From Verrucomicrobiia bacterium (GTDB lineage Bacteria; Verrucomicrobiota; Verrucomicrobiia; Opitutales; Cerasicoccaceae): 64,000 nt of DNA. The stretch lies in the NCBI GenBank assembly GCA_030425485.1, contig JAUIAM010000017.1, positions 1-64,000 on the forward strand, written 5' to 3'. The notes beneath the pieces are model-generated. The model ran no database searches. It was not told where the DNA came from and saw only the letters and a list, made by a program, of their open reading frames with translations. This document shows, piece after piece, positions 24,271-33,686 of the stretch; positions within the stretch are counted from its first letter, which is position 1, and every line of letters begins with the position of its first letter. Both the position numbers and the translations under genes were made by a program.

Positions 24271-26037
24271 TTATTCGAGCGACTGCCGCTGGCAGAGCAT
24301 TTTGTATAGGTTGGAGCTTTCGATGAGCTCACTATGCTTGCCTGTGTCAACGATGCGCCCCTGGTCAAAGACGCAGATCATATCGGCCTGCTTGATCGTG
24401 GAGAGGCGGTGGGCGATGATGATAACCGTTTTGCCGCGGGTCAGCTCCTTGATGGCGAGCTGGATGTAGTGCTCGCTCTCACTGTCGAGGGCGGAGGTGG
24501 CCTCGTCGAGGATGAGGATCGGGGCGTTTTTGAGAAAGGCGCGGGCGAGGGCGATGCGCTGGCGCTGGCCGCCTGAGAGGTGTCCGCCGCGTTCACCAGC
24601 GAGGGTGTCATAGCCGTGGGGCAGGGCCTCGATGAAGTCGTGGGCATAGGCCATCTTAGCCGCCTGGATGACTTCCTCGTCGCTGGAGCCCGGCTTGCCG
24701 TGGCGGATGTTGCTGGTGATGGTGTCGTTGAAGAGGACCGGGCTCTGGGAAACAATGGCCATGTTCTCCCGCAGGCTCTTGAGGGTGACATCCTTAATGT
24801 TGTGTCCGTCGAGAGTGATGGCGCCGTCGATCGGGTCGTAAAAGCGGGGGATGAGGTTGGCAAAGGTGGACTTGCCCGCGCCGGAGGGGCCGACCAGGGC
24901 GCAGACCTTTTCGGCGGGCACGTGGATGTTTATCCCCTTGAGCACGGGATCAGCATCGTAGGCAAAGGTGACGTTGTTGAAGTCGATGTTGCCCGTGACG
25001 CGTTCAATGGGTTTGGCGTGGGGCTCATCGCGGATGTCCGGCTCGATGTTGAGGATTTCCTGCACGCGGTAGATGCTCGGCTCGTTCTGGTTGTAGAAGC
25101 TGATCATCTTCATCACGCGCTTGATCGGGTCGAACAGCTTGAACAGCGCAATGCCGAGGACGAAGAAGACATCAAAGCCGACGCCCTTTTTATAACAGTA
25201 AACAAAGGAGGCAGCAACCACGGTGGAGATGATGAGTTCGCTGGCGGGTTGCTGGATGCGTTCGTACTTCTTTTGTTTCAGGGTGTAGAGCGCGACTTCC
25301 TTGTTCGTCTTGTGGAAGGCTTCGCTCTGGGCTTTCTCCATGCCGAAGGCCCGCACCTCGACGAGGGCGCCGAAGTTTTCCGTCATCTGCTGCGTCATGT
25401 TGGACGTGCTTTCCTGGATTTGCATGCCACGGTGGCGCAGCTTTTTAGCAATAAGACGCACGGGCAGCAGCATGAAGGGGATGCCGGCGAAGAAGAGCAG
25501 GATAAAGGCGATTTCGCTGTTTTCGATCGAGTAGTAAATGAGCACGCTGAGGGCGAAGAGCGCCTGAATGGGCTGCCGAATGCACTCTCCGGCCACCTCC
25601 AGAATGGCAAACTGCATCTTGCCCGCGTCGATGTGAATACGGGTCAGCATGTCACCCGTGGACTTCTTTGAGAAGAAGCTAAGCGACATGGTCTGTAGCT
25701 TCTCGAAGAGGTCTTGCTTGATGTTGACCGAGACGCGGAGGCCGAGAACGGTCATCAGGTATGCACCGAGAAACCCGAAGACGGCGATAAAGATAAAGAT
25801 GCCGGGCAGGATAGAGGCGATCCCGATAATCTGCCAGGTGGAGTACACCGTAGGGGACGTCTCAAAGATGTTTTTGAAAACATACTGGACGCACAGGGGC
25901 AGGGCGGCACCACCGGCAGCTCCATAGAGCATACTGCAAAACACAGCAAAGAAGAATAGCTTCTTGTGCGGTTTGAGGTAGTTAGCGAAAAACGCCACTT
26001 GCTCGCGAATCGACTGCGAATCGTCTGCCTTACTCAT
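24271..26037 (-). CDS. msbA: ABC transporter, MsbA-like lipid flippase (fused TMD-NBD)
   Basis: 588 residues from ATG at 26037 (a GTG 11 codons upstream is possible). Six transmembrane helices occupy about residues 25-300; the ATPase domain has Walker A GPSGAGKST, the signature LSGGQRQRIALARA, Walker B ILILDEATSAL and the switch AHRLST. Sequence and fused half-transporter architecture match MsbA, which flips lipid A-core across the inner membrane. Placement beside LPS glycosyltransferases supports that role; export of another glycolipid is the alternative. It works as a homodimer. Confidence 0.88.
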   Translation of the reverse strand: MSKADDSQSIREQVAFFANYLKPHKKLFFFAVFCSMLYGAAGGAALPLCVQYVFKNIFETSPTVYSTWQIIGIASILPGIFIFIAVFGFLGAYLMTVLGLRVSVNIKQDLFEKLQTMSLSFFSKKSTGDMLTRIHIDAGKMQFAILEVAGECIRQPIQALFALSVLIYYSIENSEIAFILLFFAGIPFMLLPVRLIAKKLRHRGMQIQESTSNMTQQMTENFGALVEVRAFGMEKAQSEAFHKTNKEVALYTLKQKKYERIQQPASELIISTVVAASFVYCYKKGVGFDVFFVLGIALFKLFDPIKRVMKMISFYNQNEPSIYRVQEILNIEPDIRDEPHAKPIERVTGNIDFNNVTFAYDADPVLKGINIHVPAEKVCALVGPSGAGKSTFANLIPRFYDPIDGAITLDGHNIKDVTLKSLRENMAIVSQSPVLFNDTITSNIRHGKPGSSDEEVIQAAKMAYAHDFIEALPHGYDTLAGERGGHLSGGQRQRIALARAFLKNAPILILDEATSALDSESEHYIQLAIKELTRGKTVIIIAHRLSTIKQADMICVFDQGRIVDTGKHSELIESSNLYKMLCQRQSLE

Positions 26038-26121
26038 ATCGGGAAATTGCGCAAAGGGCGTATCCTTCACGGAATGCGCCCTCAGGCAACGGCAAAATGC
26101 CTGCGTCTATGGAGTACGGTT

Positions 26122-27963
26122 TTAGTCCTTCTTCTGGCGCTTCTTGATGCGGCGGCGTTCCTCGGAATCGAGGATGCGCTTGCGCAGGCGCAGAAAGCGG
26201 GGAGTGACTTCGACGAGCTCGTCGGCGGCGATGTACTCGATAGCACGCTCAAGCGAGAACTTGATCGGCGGGGCGAGCTGGACGTTGCCGTCCTTGCCAG
26301 CCGAGCGCATGTTGTCGAGCTGCTTGGCCTTGCAGGGGTTGACCGGGAGGTCTTCGCTGCGGGGGTTTTCGCCCACGATCTGACCGTTGTAGACATCTTC
26401 GCCCACGCCGACGAAGAGCTTCCCGCGGTTCTGGATCAAGTCCAGCGCGTAGCCCATGCTCTTGCCCGTTTCCATGGAAACCAGTGTACCCGTGAGGCGG
26501 GTGGAGATTTCGGCTCCGAGTGGACGGTACTCCAGGAACATGTGGGAGCAGACGCCGTGGCCGCTGGTCAGGGTGACCAGATCGCTCTCAAAACCGATCA
26601 AGCCCCGGGTGGAGATGGTGGCCTCAAGGGTAACCCCCGCGTGGTGGTGGTCCATATTGGTGATCTGGGCCTTGCGGTTGGAGAGGTTTTCCATGACTGA
26701 GCCGAGCATGTCCTCGGGGACTTCGACCCAGACCTGCTCGTAGGGCTCGCACTTGGTGCCGTCGATGTCTTTAAAGAGAACGGTGGGGCGGGAAGCCATG
26801 ACTTCGTAGCCTTCGCGGCGCATGGTTTCGAGCAAAACGGCAATCTGCATGGCGCCGCGGGCGTCGACGAGAAAGCGCGTGCCTTCGTCCGTATCGGAGA
26901 TACCGATGGAGATGTTGGACTTGGTCTCGCGGATGAGGCGCTCACGGATCTGGCGGGAGGTGACCTTTTTGCCGTCTTTGCCCGCAAGGGGGCCGTCGTT
27001 GACGTGGAACTCCATCTGGATCGTGGCCGGGTCGATGGTCACAAAGGGCATGGCCTCGGCGTCCTTTTGCTGGGCTAGGGTGTCGCCGATGTCGATTTCC
27101 TCAAACCCGGCGATGCCGACGATGTCGCCTGCGCTCATCGTTTCGACGGGCTGCACGCCCAGGCCGGTAAATTTGATGAGCTTGGTGATCTTGACCCGCT
27201 CGCGGTTGCCGTTCTTGCGCAGGGCATAGATGGTGTCTCCGCTGGAGACGCGGCCCGAGAGGATACGGCCGATGGCGAGACGGCCAACGAAGTCGTCCCA
27301 GTCGATGTTGGAGACGAGCATGCGGAAGTCACCTTCCTCGACCTGGGGGTGCGGGATGTGCTCGACGATGGTTTCAAAGAGGGCCTCCATGTTCTCACGG
27401 GGGCCGTCTGCTTCCCGGTCTGCCCAGCCGCTTTTGGCCGAACCGTAGAGGAAGGGGCAGTTGAACTGATCATCGCTGGCTTCTAGGTCGAGGAAGAGCT
27501 CCAGGACCTTGTCATGAACCCACTCGGGGCGGGCGGTGTCGCGGTCGACTTTATTGATGACGCAAATCGTTTTCAGGCCGTGGCTTAAGGCCTTTCGGAG
27601 CACCCATCGGGTCTGGGCCTGGGGGCCACCGACGGCATCGGTCAGCAGGAGGACGCCATCGACCATTTTCATGACGCGCTCGACCTCGGCGCCGAAGTCG
27701 GCGTGGCCGGGGGTGTCGACGATGTTAATCGTGTAGCCGTTCCACTGAATGGCCGTGTTCTTGGCCTTAATAGTGATGCCTTTTTCGCGCTCAAGGTCCA
27801 TCGAGTCCATGGCGCGTTCTGGCACGTCCTGATTCTCGCGGTAAGTGCCGGATTGCTTGAGCAGGCAGTCCACGAGGGTGGTCTTACCATGGTCAACGTG
27901 TGCGATGATAGCGATATTGCGGATTTTTTCCGCGGCGGAAACTGGCTGTGCGATTGCGCTCAT
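26122..27963 (-). CDS. typA: Ribosome-associated GTPase TypA/BipA
   Basis: Translational GTPase of 613 residues. G1 is AHVDHGKT (residues 21-28), the effector loop EREKGITI, G3 DTPGHADFG and G4 NKVD. The C-terminal domain is the TypA-specific one, with FGVGEDVYNGQIVGEN-like and CKAKQLDNMRS blocks. The protein ends in a highly basic lysine-rich tail. It assists 50S maturation and stress adaptation in other bacteria. It stands alone, 85 bases upstream of the MsbA-type gene on the same strand. A CAGGCA...TGCCTG hairpin lies beyond its stop but lacks a T-run. Confidence 0.96.
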   Translation of the reverse strand: MSAIAQPVSAAEKIRNIAIIAHVDHGKTTLVDCLLKQSGTYRENQDVPERAMDSMDLEREKGITIKAKNTAIQWNGYTINIVDTPGHADFGAEVERVMKMVDGVLLLTDAVGGPQAQTRWVLRKALSHGLKTICVINKVDRDTARPEWVHDKVLELFLDLEASDDQFNCPFLYGSAKSGWADREADGPRENMEALFETIVEHIPHPQVEEGDFRMLVSNIDWDDFVGRLAIGRILSGRVSSGDTIYALRKNGNRERVKITKLIKFTGLGVQPVETMSAGDIVGIAGFEEIDIGDTLAQQKDAEAMPFVTIDPATIQMEFHVNDGPLAGKDGKKVTSRQIRERLIRETKSNISIGISDTDEGTRFLVDARGAMQIAVLLETMRREGYEVMASRPTVLFKDIDGTKCEPYEQVWVEVPEDMLGSVMENLSNRKAQITNMDHHHAGVTLEATISTRGLIGFESDLVTLTSGHGVCSHMFLEYRPLGAEISTRLTGTLVSMETGKSMGYALDLIQNRGKLFVGVGEDVYNGQIVGENPRSEDLPVNPCKAKQLDNMRSAGKDGNVQLAPPIKFSLERAIEYIAADELVEVTPRFLRLRKRILDSEERRRIKKRQKKD

Positions 27964-28260
27964 GATTTAGAGAGAATCGCGCAAACTGACAGTTTTTCAG
28001 GAAAAAGCGAGCGCGGAGTTGAGGGGCATTCCCCCCATATTTCGCCGGGCCAGGCATTAGAAGAATTTATACGCCAAACGGGCGATGGGGCTTTGACATG
28101 AAATGCCCGTCAGGTAATCTTGTTAGTACTATAAAATCAGCCACGATACCGATGAGTGACTACTGCCCGGCACACAGCCGTGAAAACGCTGCCCTAGTTG
28201 ATCAAGCTGCTGCCCGATTCGGACAAAGTCACGGGTGTGAACGACTTTTCCCCCTCTCCA
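27964..28260. promoter_or_regulatory. Divergent leader between typA and a hybrid histidine kinase
   Basis: Roughly 300 bases must hold promoters for both genes. A TTGACA at about 28095-28100 is visible for rightward transcription, but no good -10 lies at the right distance; TATAAA near 28131 is too far. No small gene or known riboregulator is recognisable. Confidence 0.35.
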
Positions 28261-31200
28261 ATGCCTGAGTATTCAAAGCGAACCGCGTCACGTGGCAGGA
28301 AAGCCTCTGGAGAGGACAGGTTGATCTCCTGCCCGGTGTCTACGCTATTTGCGGTGCTGGTGGGGGTGATCGGCATAGTGGTTATGATTGGCTGGTGGAT
28401 GCAGGCGCCGCTGCTGGTGCAGATATCGCCTGGCCTCGCCCCCATGCAGGCCACGACTGCGTTTGGCTTCATCCTGTTTGCCAGTTGCGTCTTTTTTCTC
28501 TCCGCCGGGCTTAAGCATGAGCGCCCCCGCTATGAGTTGTACTTGTCTATCGCTCTCGTGATCTGGGGGGGGATCAACCTGCTCCAGCACATGCTGGGGA
28601 TAAATACGGGGATAGACCAGCTATTTGCCAAACCCTTTGTGACGGATCGATCGCCTGCGCCGGGGCGGATGTCCGTCATGACGAGCCTGATGTTTTTTAT
28701 CTCTGGTATTTCCCTGATGCTGGGCTCCATGCGCTTCAAGCGTGACCTGATTGAGCTGCCGATCATCTTTCTGGCCGCCTTTGTGGCGGGGGCTACGGGC
28801 CAGGTGCTATTTTCTTATGTCATGGATATCCCGCCCGTTATCTGGCTCGGGCAGCGATTTTCCGAAATGGCGATTCACACCGCTCTCGGCTTTTTTATCC
28901 TTTCCTCATCGATTATCATGCAGCGTTTTCGCTGCGGACGGGCTTCGTATCGTGAGGCGTTCCGCTGGATGTGGATTCCTGCGCTTAGCGGTTGCCTGTT
29001 TGCGGTGGTTTCGGTCTATGTGGGGCTGGAAACCAAAGCGACCCAGAACCGGGAGCGTGTGGCCGAGTTGCGGACAGACGCTATGGCCGACCTGATTAGC
29101 GTTCAGATGTGGGAGCTTGAGCAGGCGCTCTCCCGTATGTCAGAGCGTGTGGCGGGTTTGAATGCAGATCAGTATCCGCTCTGGGAAGCGGACGCGGTGC
29201 ACTACCTGAAAGATTTTCCCTCTTTGGTCTACCTGCACGCGATAGATAAGCAGGACAATGTTCGCTGGTCGCATCCTGAGGATTTAGACCGGCAGTACGC
29301 CTCAGTGTCTGCGCATCTTCCGGTCAGTTTTCCGGATGGCGGTACCTGTATGGCTGAAGTTCTGCCCATGTCACTGGCCCCGGATCAGCTTTGCCTCTAT
29401 TTGTTTGAAACGGCCAGAGGAAAGGCCGGGCAAGCGGATGTCGTGCTCTGTGCGGTTGTGAATTGGCGACAACTGGTGAATTCCCTGGTAGAGACGTTTG
29501 AGGAAGCCGAGGGACAAACCGATTTCTACATCGAGCTGGAGCCGACGGGGAGATTTGACTATTCGCTGGAGTCTGGGCTTGTGGCCAACAGCGTGCCGAT
29601 CGGTGAGGGCTGGCAATGCATGGTGAGTCTGGACCCGCGCACGCTCGGTCTCGGGACGCGTACGCACACCCTCTTTTTGGTCGGTGGGGTAATCGTGTCG
29701 CTTATTTTGGCCTACCTCGTCCACAGCATCCAGCTCAACAGCTACCGCCTTAAGCAACTCCAGGAGGCACAGTGGTTGCAGGCCCGACAGAAGGCGCGCC
29801 TGGAGGCGTTTGTGATGCACGCCCCGGCTGCCGTGGCCATGTTTGACCGCGAGATGCGCTACATGGCAGCCAGTGTGCGCTGGATGAAAGACTTTGAGTT
29901 GGAGGGCGTCCCCATCATCGGCAAGGGCCACTACGAAATTTTCCCTAATATCAGCGATGAGTGGAAAAAGATTCACCGCCGATGCATGGGTGGGCATGTC
30001 GAGTTTAATGACCGCGACTGCTGGCGGCCTCCGGGCTGGGACCACGACCAGTACCTGCGCTGGGAAGTCCGCCCCTGGCGTGAGCCAGATGGTACCATTG
30101 GCGGGATCATGATGTTCACCTCGGACATCACGACTGATGTCGAGCGTGAGATCGAGATCGACCGGATGCGCAAGCTGGCCGATCAGGCCAACAGGCTCAA
30201 GAGCGAGTTTCTGGCGAACATGAGCCACGAAATCCGCACGCCGATGAATGGCGTCGTCGGCATGACCTCGCTTTTACAGGGGACCAGCCTGAATAACGAG
30301 CAGAAGGAGTGCGTTGATGTCATTCGCGAAAGCGCCGATGCGCTGCTCACCCTGATCGACGATATTCTTGATTTCTCCAAGATCGAGTCGGGCGTGATCG
30401 AACTCGAAAATGAACAGTTCAGTCTGACCGAAATGGTGGCCACCACCGTTGAGTTGTTAGCCCCGATCGCGGCTCGCCGACACAACGAGCTGATTGCCTG
30501 GGTTGAGCTCGATGGCCTGATCGAGATCATGGGGGACTCTGGGCGTCTGCGCCAGATCATCACCAACCTGCTGGGCAACGCGATTAAGTTCACCGAGGGC
30601 GGGGAAATCATCCTGCGTATTCACCCGGTGGAGGTTGATCCCTCCCAGGTTTCCCTGCGCTTTGAGGTCAAGGACACCGGCATTGGCATGAGCCAGGAGC
30701 AGTGCCAGAAGATTTTTCAGCCATTCGTCCAGGCAGATGGTACCACAGCGCGTAAGTATGGCGGCACGGGGCTCGGGCTCTCCATCTCTCAGCGGTTGGT
30801 CATGGCCATGGGCGGAGAGATCACCGTGAGCAGCATCCCGGAAAGGGGGACTGCGTTCTCATTCGTACTCAGTTTCAGCCTGCCGGATGGTGCGAGTGGC
30901 ACACCTGCAATCCAGACCGCGGTTGACAGCCTGCAGGGTAAGCGTTGCCTCTTGGCATTCTATAGCACGGGCCTTGTGCGACTGGTCGAGGAGCGTTTGA
31001 AAATTTGGGGCATCGAGGCCAAGGGCGTGCTCTCTGTAGAGTCGGCCCGGGAAGAACTCCAGACGCAGTTGGCGGCAGGGACCCCCTACGACCTTGTCCT
31101 GGTCGATGCTAGCCTCAACCTGGAGAAGGTGACCGCTCTGCCCAGTGAAATGGGGATTATGGAAATTCCGGCGGAATCGCGCCCGGGGGTTATCCTGCTC

Positions 31201-31806
31201 AAGTCGCTGGGCTTGCATATGACGTTGGATGAGGCCCGCAAGATCGGGATCGACATGTTCATCCGCAAGCCGATCACGCCTTCACGCATTTTTGATTCGC
31301 TGACCAATTTTTACCAGGGCACGATCACGAGCGAGACTGCCGAGCCGATCTCCAAGCACACCGAGGTCGAAGCCGCACCGAAGATCGAGGCGCGCGCCTT
31401 GGTGGCAGAGGATAATGCCGTCAACCGCAAGGTGATCGTCATGTTGCTGAAGAAGCTCGGTATCGAGGCAGACACGGTGTCCGACGGCAGCGAGGCAGTC
31501 AAATCCTGGGAGCAGGTGGGGTATTCGCTCATCTTCATGGACTGCCAGATGCCGGTGATGGATGGCTTTACGGCTACGGGCCGCATACGCGAACTCCACC
31601 AGAGCAAGCTCGACAGCGGGCTGCAGCCGGTGCGTCCGTACATCATTGCGCTTACGGCAAACGCCCTTAAAGGCGACCGGGATAAGTGCCTGCTGGCCGG
31701 GATGGATGACTACATCTCCAAGCCCGCACGCATACGCTCACTGGCTCAGGCCCTGGAGCGCTGGAAGTTCTACAGTGATTCTCCGGCGGCGCCTGAGAAA
31801 AAGTAG
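28261..31806 (+). CDS. Hybrid sensor histidine kinase/response regulator with integral membrane sensor
   Basis: 1181 residues from the ATG at 28261 (a TTG 21 codons upstream is possible). The N-terminal half carries about seven hydrophobic helices with an extracytoplasmic loop between the last two, then a PAS-like domain. The HisKA phosphoacceptor is His656 in MSHEIRTPMNG; the ATPase shows NLLGNAIKFT, DTGIGM and GGTGLGLSIS. Two receiver domains follow: the first keeps LVDAS and RKPI but lacks the N-terminal acidic pair, so it is probably inactive; the second has AEDNAVN, Asp1094 in FMDCQMPVMDG and ISKPAR. There is no DNA-binding domain and no partner regulator nearby. Ligand unknown. Confidence 0.88.
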   Translation: MPEYSKRTASRGRKASGEDRLISCPVSTLFAVLVGVIGIVVMIGWWMQAPLLVQISPGLAPMQATTAFGFILFASCVFFLSAGLKHERPRYELYLSIALVIWGGINLLQHMLGINTGIDQLFAKPFVTDRSPAPGRMSVMTSLMFFISGISLMLGSMRFKRDLIELPIIFLAAFVAGATGQVLFSYVMDIPPVIWLGQRFSEMAIHTALGFFILSSSIIMQRFRCGRASYREAFRWMWIPALSGCLFAVVSVYVGLETKATQNRERVAELRTDAMADLISVQMWELEQALSRMSERVAGLNADQYPLWEADAVHYLKDFPSLVYLHAIDKQDNVRWSHPEDLDRQYASVSAHLPVSFPDGGTCMAEVLPMSLAPDQLCLYLFETARGKAGQADVVLCAVVNWRQLVNSLVETFEEAEGQTDFYIELEPTGRFDYSLESGLVANSVPIGEGWQCMVSLDPRTLGLGTRTHTLFLVGGVIVSLILAYLVHSIQLNSYRLKQLQEAQWLQARQKARLEAFVMHAPAAVAMFDREMRYMAASVRWMKDFELEGVPIIGKGHYEIFPNISDEWKKIHRRCMGGHVEFNDRDCWRPPGWDHDQYLRWEVRPWREPDGTIGGIMMFTSDITTDVEREIEIDRMRKLADQANRLKSEFLANMSHEIRTPMNGVVGMTSLLQGTSLNNEQKECVDVIRESADALLTLIDDILDFSKIESGVIELENEQFSLTEMVATTVELLAPIAARRHNELIAWVELDGLIEIMGDSGRLRQIITNLLGNAIKFTEGGEIILRIHPVEVDPSQVSLRFEVKDTGIGMSQEQCQKIFQPFVQADGTTARKYGGTGLGLSISQRLVMAMGGEITVSSIPERGTAFSFVLSFSLPDGASGTPAIQTAVDSLQGKRCLLAFYSTGLVRLVEERLKIWGIEAKGVLSVESAREELQTQLAAGTPYDLVLVDASLNLEKVTALPSEMGIMEIPAESRPGVILLKSLGLHMTLDEARKIGIDMFIRKPITPSRIFDSLTNFYQGTITSETAEPISKHTEVEAAPKIEARALVAEDNAVNRKVIVMLLKKLGIEADTVSDGSEAVKSWEQVGYSLIFMDCQMPVMDGFTATGRIRELHQSKLDSGLQPVRPYIIALTANALKGDRDKCLLAGMDDYISKPARIRSLAQALERWKFYSDSPAAPEKK

Positions 31807-31823
31807 GTGCCGCGCCTGCGCAC

Positions 31824-33275
31824 TCAACCTTCCTTGAACTGCGTGACCAGCGAGGTGATCGAGGCCTTGGCGTCACCGTAAAGCATGCGCGAATTCGGCC
31901 GCAGGAAGAGCTCGTTTTGCAAGCCGGAGAAGCCTGCGCCTTTACCACGCTTGAGACAAAAGACGGTACGGGCCTCGTACACATTGATGATCGGCATGCC
32001 GTAGATCGGGCTGCTCGTGTCTTCCGCCGCCGCGGGGTTAACCACGTCGTTGGCCCCGATGACGATGGCCACGTCCACCATGCTCATGGTCGGGTTGACG
32101 TCGTCCATTTCCACCAGTTGCTCGTAGGGGACGTCGGCCTCGGCCAGCAGGACATTCATGTGCCCGGGCATGCGGCCCGCTACCGGGTGGATGGCAAAGC
32201 GTACCTCCGCGCCGTTGTTTTCCAGCAGTTCGCCGAGCTCCTTGACCGCGTGTTGGGCCTGTGCAACGGCCATACCGTAGCCGGGGACAAAGACCACGTT
32301 GCGGGCGGCCTCGAGCACGTAGTAGGCGTCCTCGGCGCTGATGGGCTTGAGCTCGCCGTCGCTCTGCTTGCCCTCCTTCTGGACCGTGGCCCCGAAACCG
32401 GAGAAAAGCACATTGCCCAGGGTGCGGTTCATGGCCTTGCACATGATGACGGTCAGGATGAGCCCACTGGCTCCGACCAGACAGCCCGCCACGATGAGCA
32501 CGTTGTTGCCGATGACGAAGCCCGCCGCGCTCGCAGCCAGACCGGAAAAACTGTTGAGCAATGAGATGACCACGGGCATGTCACCCCCGCCAATGGGCAT
32601 GACGGCCAGGATACCCAACAGGAGGGAGAGGAAGATGAGGAGGTAAATCTGCCCCGTCCCGACGTGGGGCGCGCTTACGGTCATCATGACCCCGAAGACG
32701 ACGATGAGGGCCGCGATGGCCGCGTTGAGCGCCCTTTGTCCCTTGAAGAGGGTGGGGCGGCCGGAAAGTTTGCCCGAGAGCTTGCCCCAGGCGTAGATGC
32801 TACCCGTAAAGGTCACGCCCCCGATGAGGATGGCCAGCGCGATGGTGGCGGCGGTGAAGGCGTCGAAGTGGCTCAGGTCGATAACGGTCTGTGTGATGAG
32901 TTCGCCGTTTTCATTCAAGTGCCCGGTGGTGCCCGTGATATGCGTGATGCGCTCGTATTCGGCCCAGCCGACCAGCATGCTGGCCAGCCCGCCGAAGCCG
33001 TTAAAGAGCGCGACGAGCTCCGGCATGGAGGTCATCTTGACCAGGCGAGCGGCCACCAGGCCGATCAGGCTGCCCACGATGATCCCGGCGATAATCAACT
33101 GGTAGCTGATGATTTGCCGGTCAAAGAGCGTGACCACCACAGCGATGAGCATACCGAGCGCGGAGAGGCGGTTGCCCTTGCGTGCAGTGCTGGCCGAGCC
33201 AAGCATTTTTATGCCGAAGATGAAAATGACCGACGCCGCGATGTAGGCGAGGTTGATGAGCATCTGGGTGTTCAT
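31824..33275 (-). CDS. pntB: NAD(P)+ transhydrogenase subunit beta
   Basis: Third subunit of the proton-translocating transhydrogenase, 483 residues. About nine membrane helices (with GVTFTGSIYAWGKLSGKL) are followed by the soluble NADP(H)-binding domain III, in which FVPGYGMAVAQAQHAVKEL and VIGANDVVNPAA are the canonical nucleotide site. The complex uses proton motive force to make NADPH from NADH. It lies 27 bases after pntAB and ends convergently 17 bases from the histidine kinase stop. Confidence 0.97.
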   Translation of the reverse strand: MNTQMLINLAYIAASVIFIFGIKMLGSASTARKGNRLSALGMLIAVVVTLFDRQIISYQLIIAGIIVGSLIGLVAARLVKMTSMPELVALFNGFGGLASMLVGWAEYERITHITGTTGHLNENGELITQTVIDLSHFDAFTAATIALAILIGGVTFTGSIYAWGKLSGKLSGRPTLFKGQRALNAAIAALIVVFGVMMTVSAPHVGTGQIYLLIFLSLLLGILAVMPIGGGDMPVVISLLNSFSGLAASAAGFVIGNNVLIVAGCLVGASGLILTVIMCKAMNRTLGNVLFSGFGATVQKEGKQSDGELKPISAEDAYYVLEAARNVVFVPGYGMAVAQAQHAVKELGELLENNGAEVRFAIHPVAGRMPGHMNVLLAEADVPYEQLVEMDDVNPTMSMVDVAIVIGANDVVNPAAAEDTSSPIYGMPIINVYEARTVFCLKRGKGAGFSGLQNELFLRPNSRMLYGDAKASITSLVTQFKEG

Positions 33276-33302
33276 GGCAAAGTCGGGTACGGGGGTATGG
33301 GC

Positions 33303-33602
33303 TTAGTCGGCCTTGGGCTTGTTGGCGTCCTTCTTCTTAAACATGCCGAGCATACGGTCGGTCACCAGATAGCCGCCCACGACATTGATGGCGGCCAGCA
33401 CGACTGCGGTGAATCCGAGCCAGGACGAGAGCGTGCCGCTGGTCTCTCCGGCGGCGATGAGCGCCCCCACGATCGTTATGCCCGAGATGGCATTGGAGCC
33501 AGACATCAGCGGTGTGTGGAGCTGGGAGGGCACCTTGCTGATGAGCTCGAAGCCGAGGAAGGCGGCCAGGACGAATATGAAAATGAGCAATATCAGTTCC
33601 AT
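33303..33602 (-). CDS. pntAB: NAD(P)+ transhydrogenase subunit alpha, membrane part
   Basis: Short subunit of 99 residues, made almost entirely of three membrane helices. FLGFELISKVPSQLHTPLMSGSNAISGITIVGAL is the recognised domain-II entry segment; it is the split-off C-terminal part of the alpha chain, as in Rhodospirillum-type three-gene systems. It lies 84 bases after pntAA and just before pntB. Confidence 0.95.
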   Translation of the reverse strand: MELILLIFIFVLAAFLGFELISKVPSQLHTPLMSGSNAISGITIVGALIAAGETSGTLSSWLGFTAVVLAAINVVGGYLVTDRMLGMFKKKDANKPKAD

Positions 33603-33686
33603 GGGAAAAATACTGAGTTATGAATGCTGAATAATGAATGGATGGGCTAACGTTTTTGTCATGGAAATATCGATACAGCTATCGGC

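Noticed and set aside
23283-26037. Phage or integron origin of the fucosyltransferase/exporter block
   Set aside because: No integrase, attachment site or tRNA was visible, so transfer is only a suspicion.
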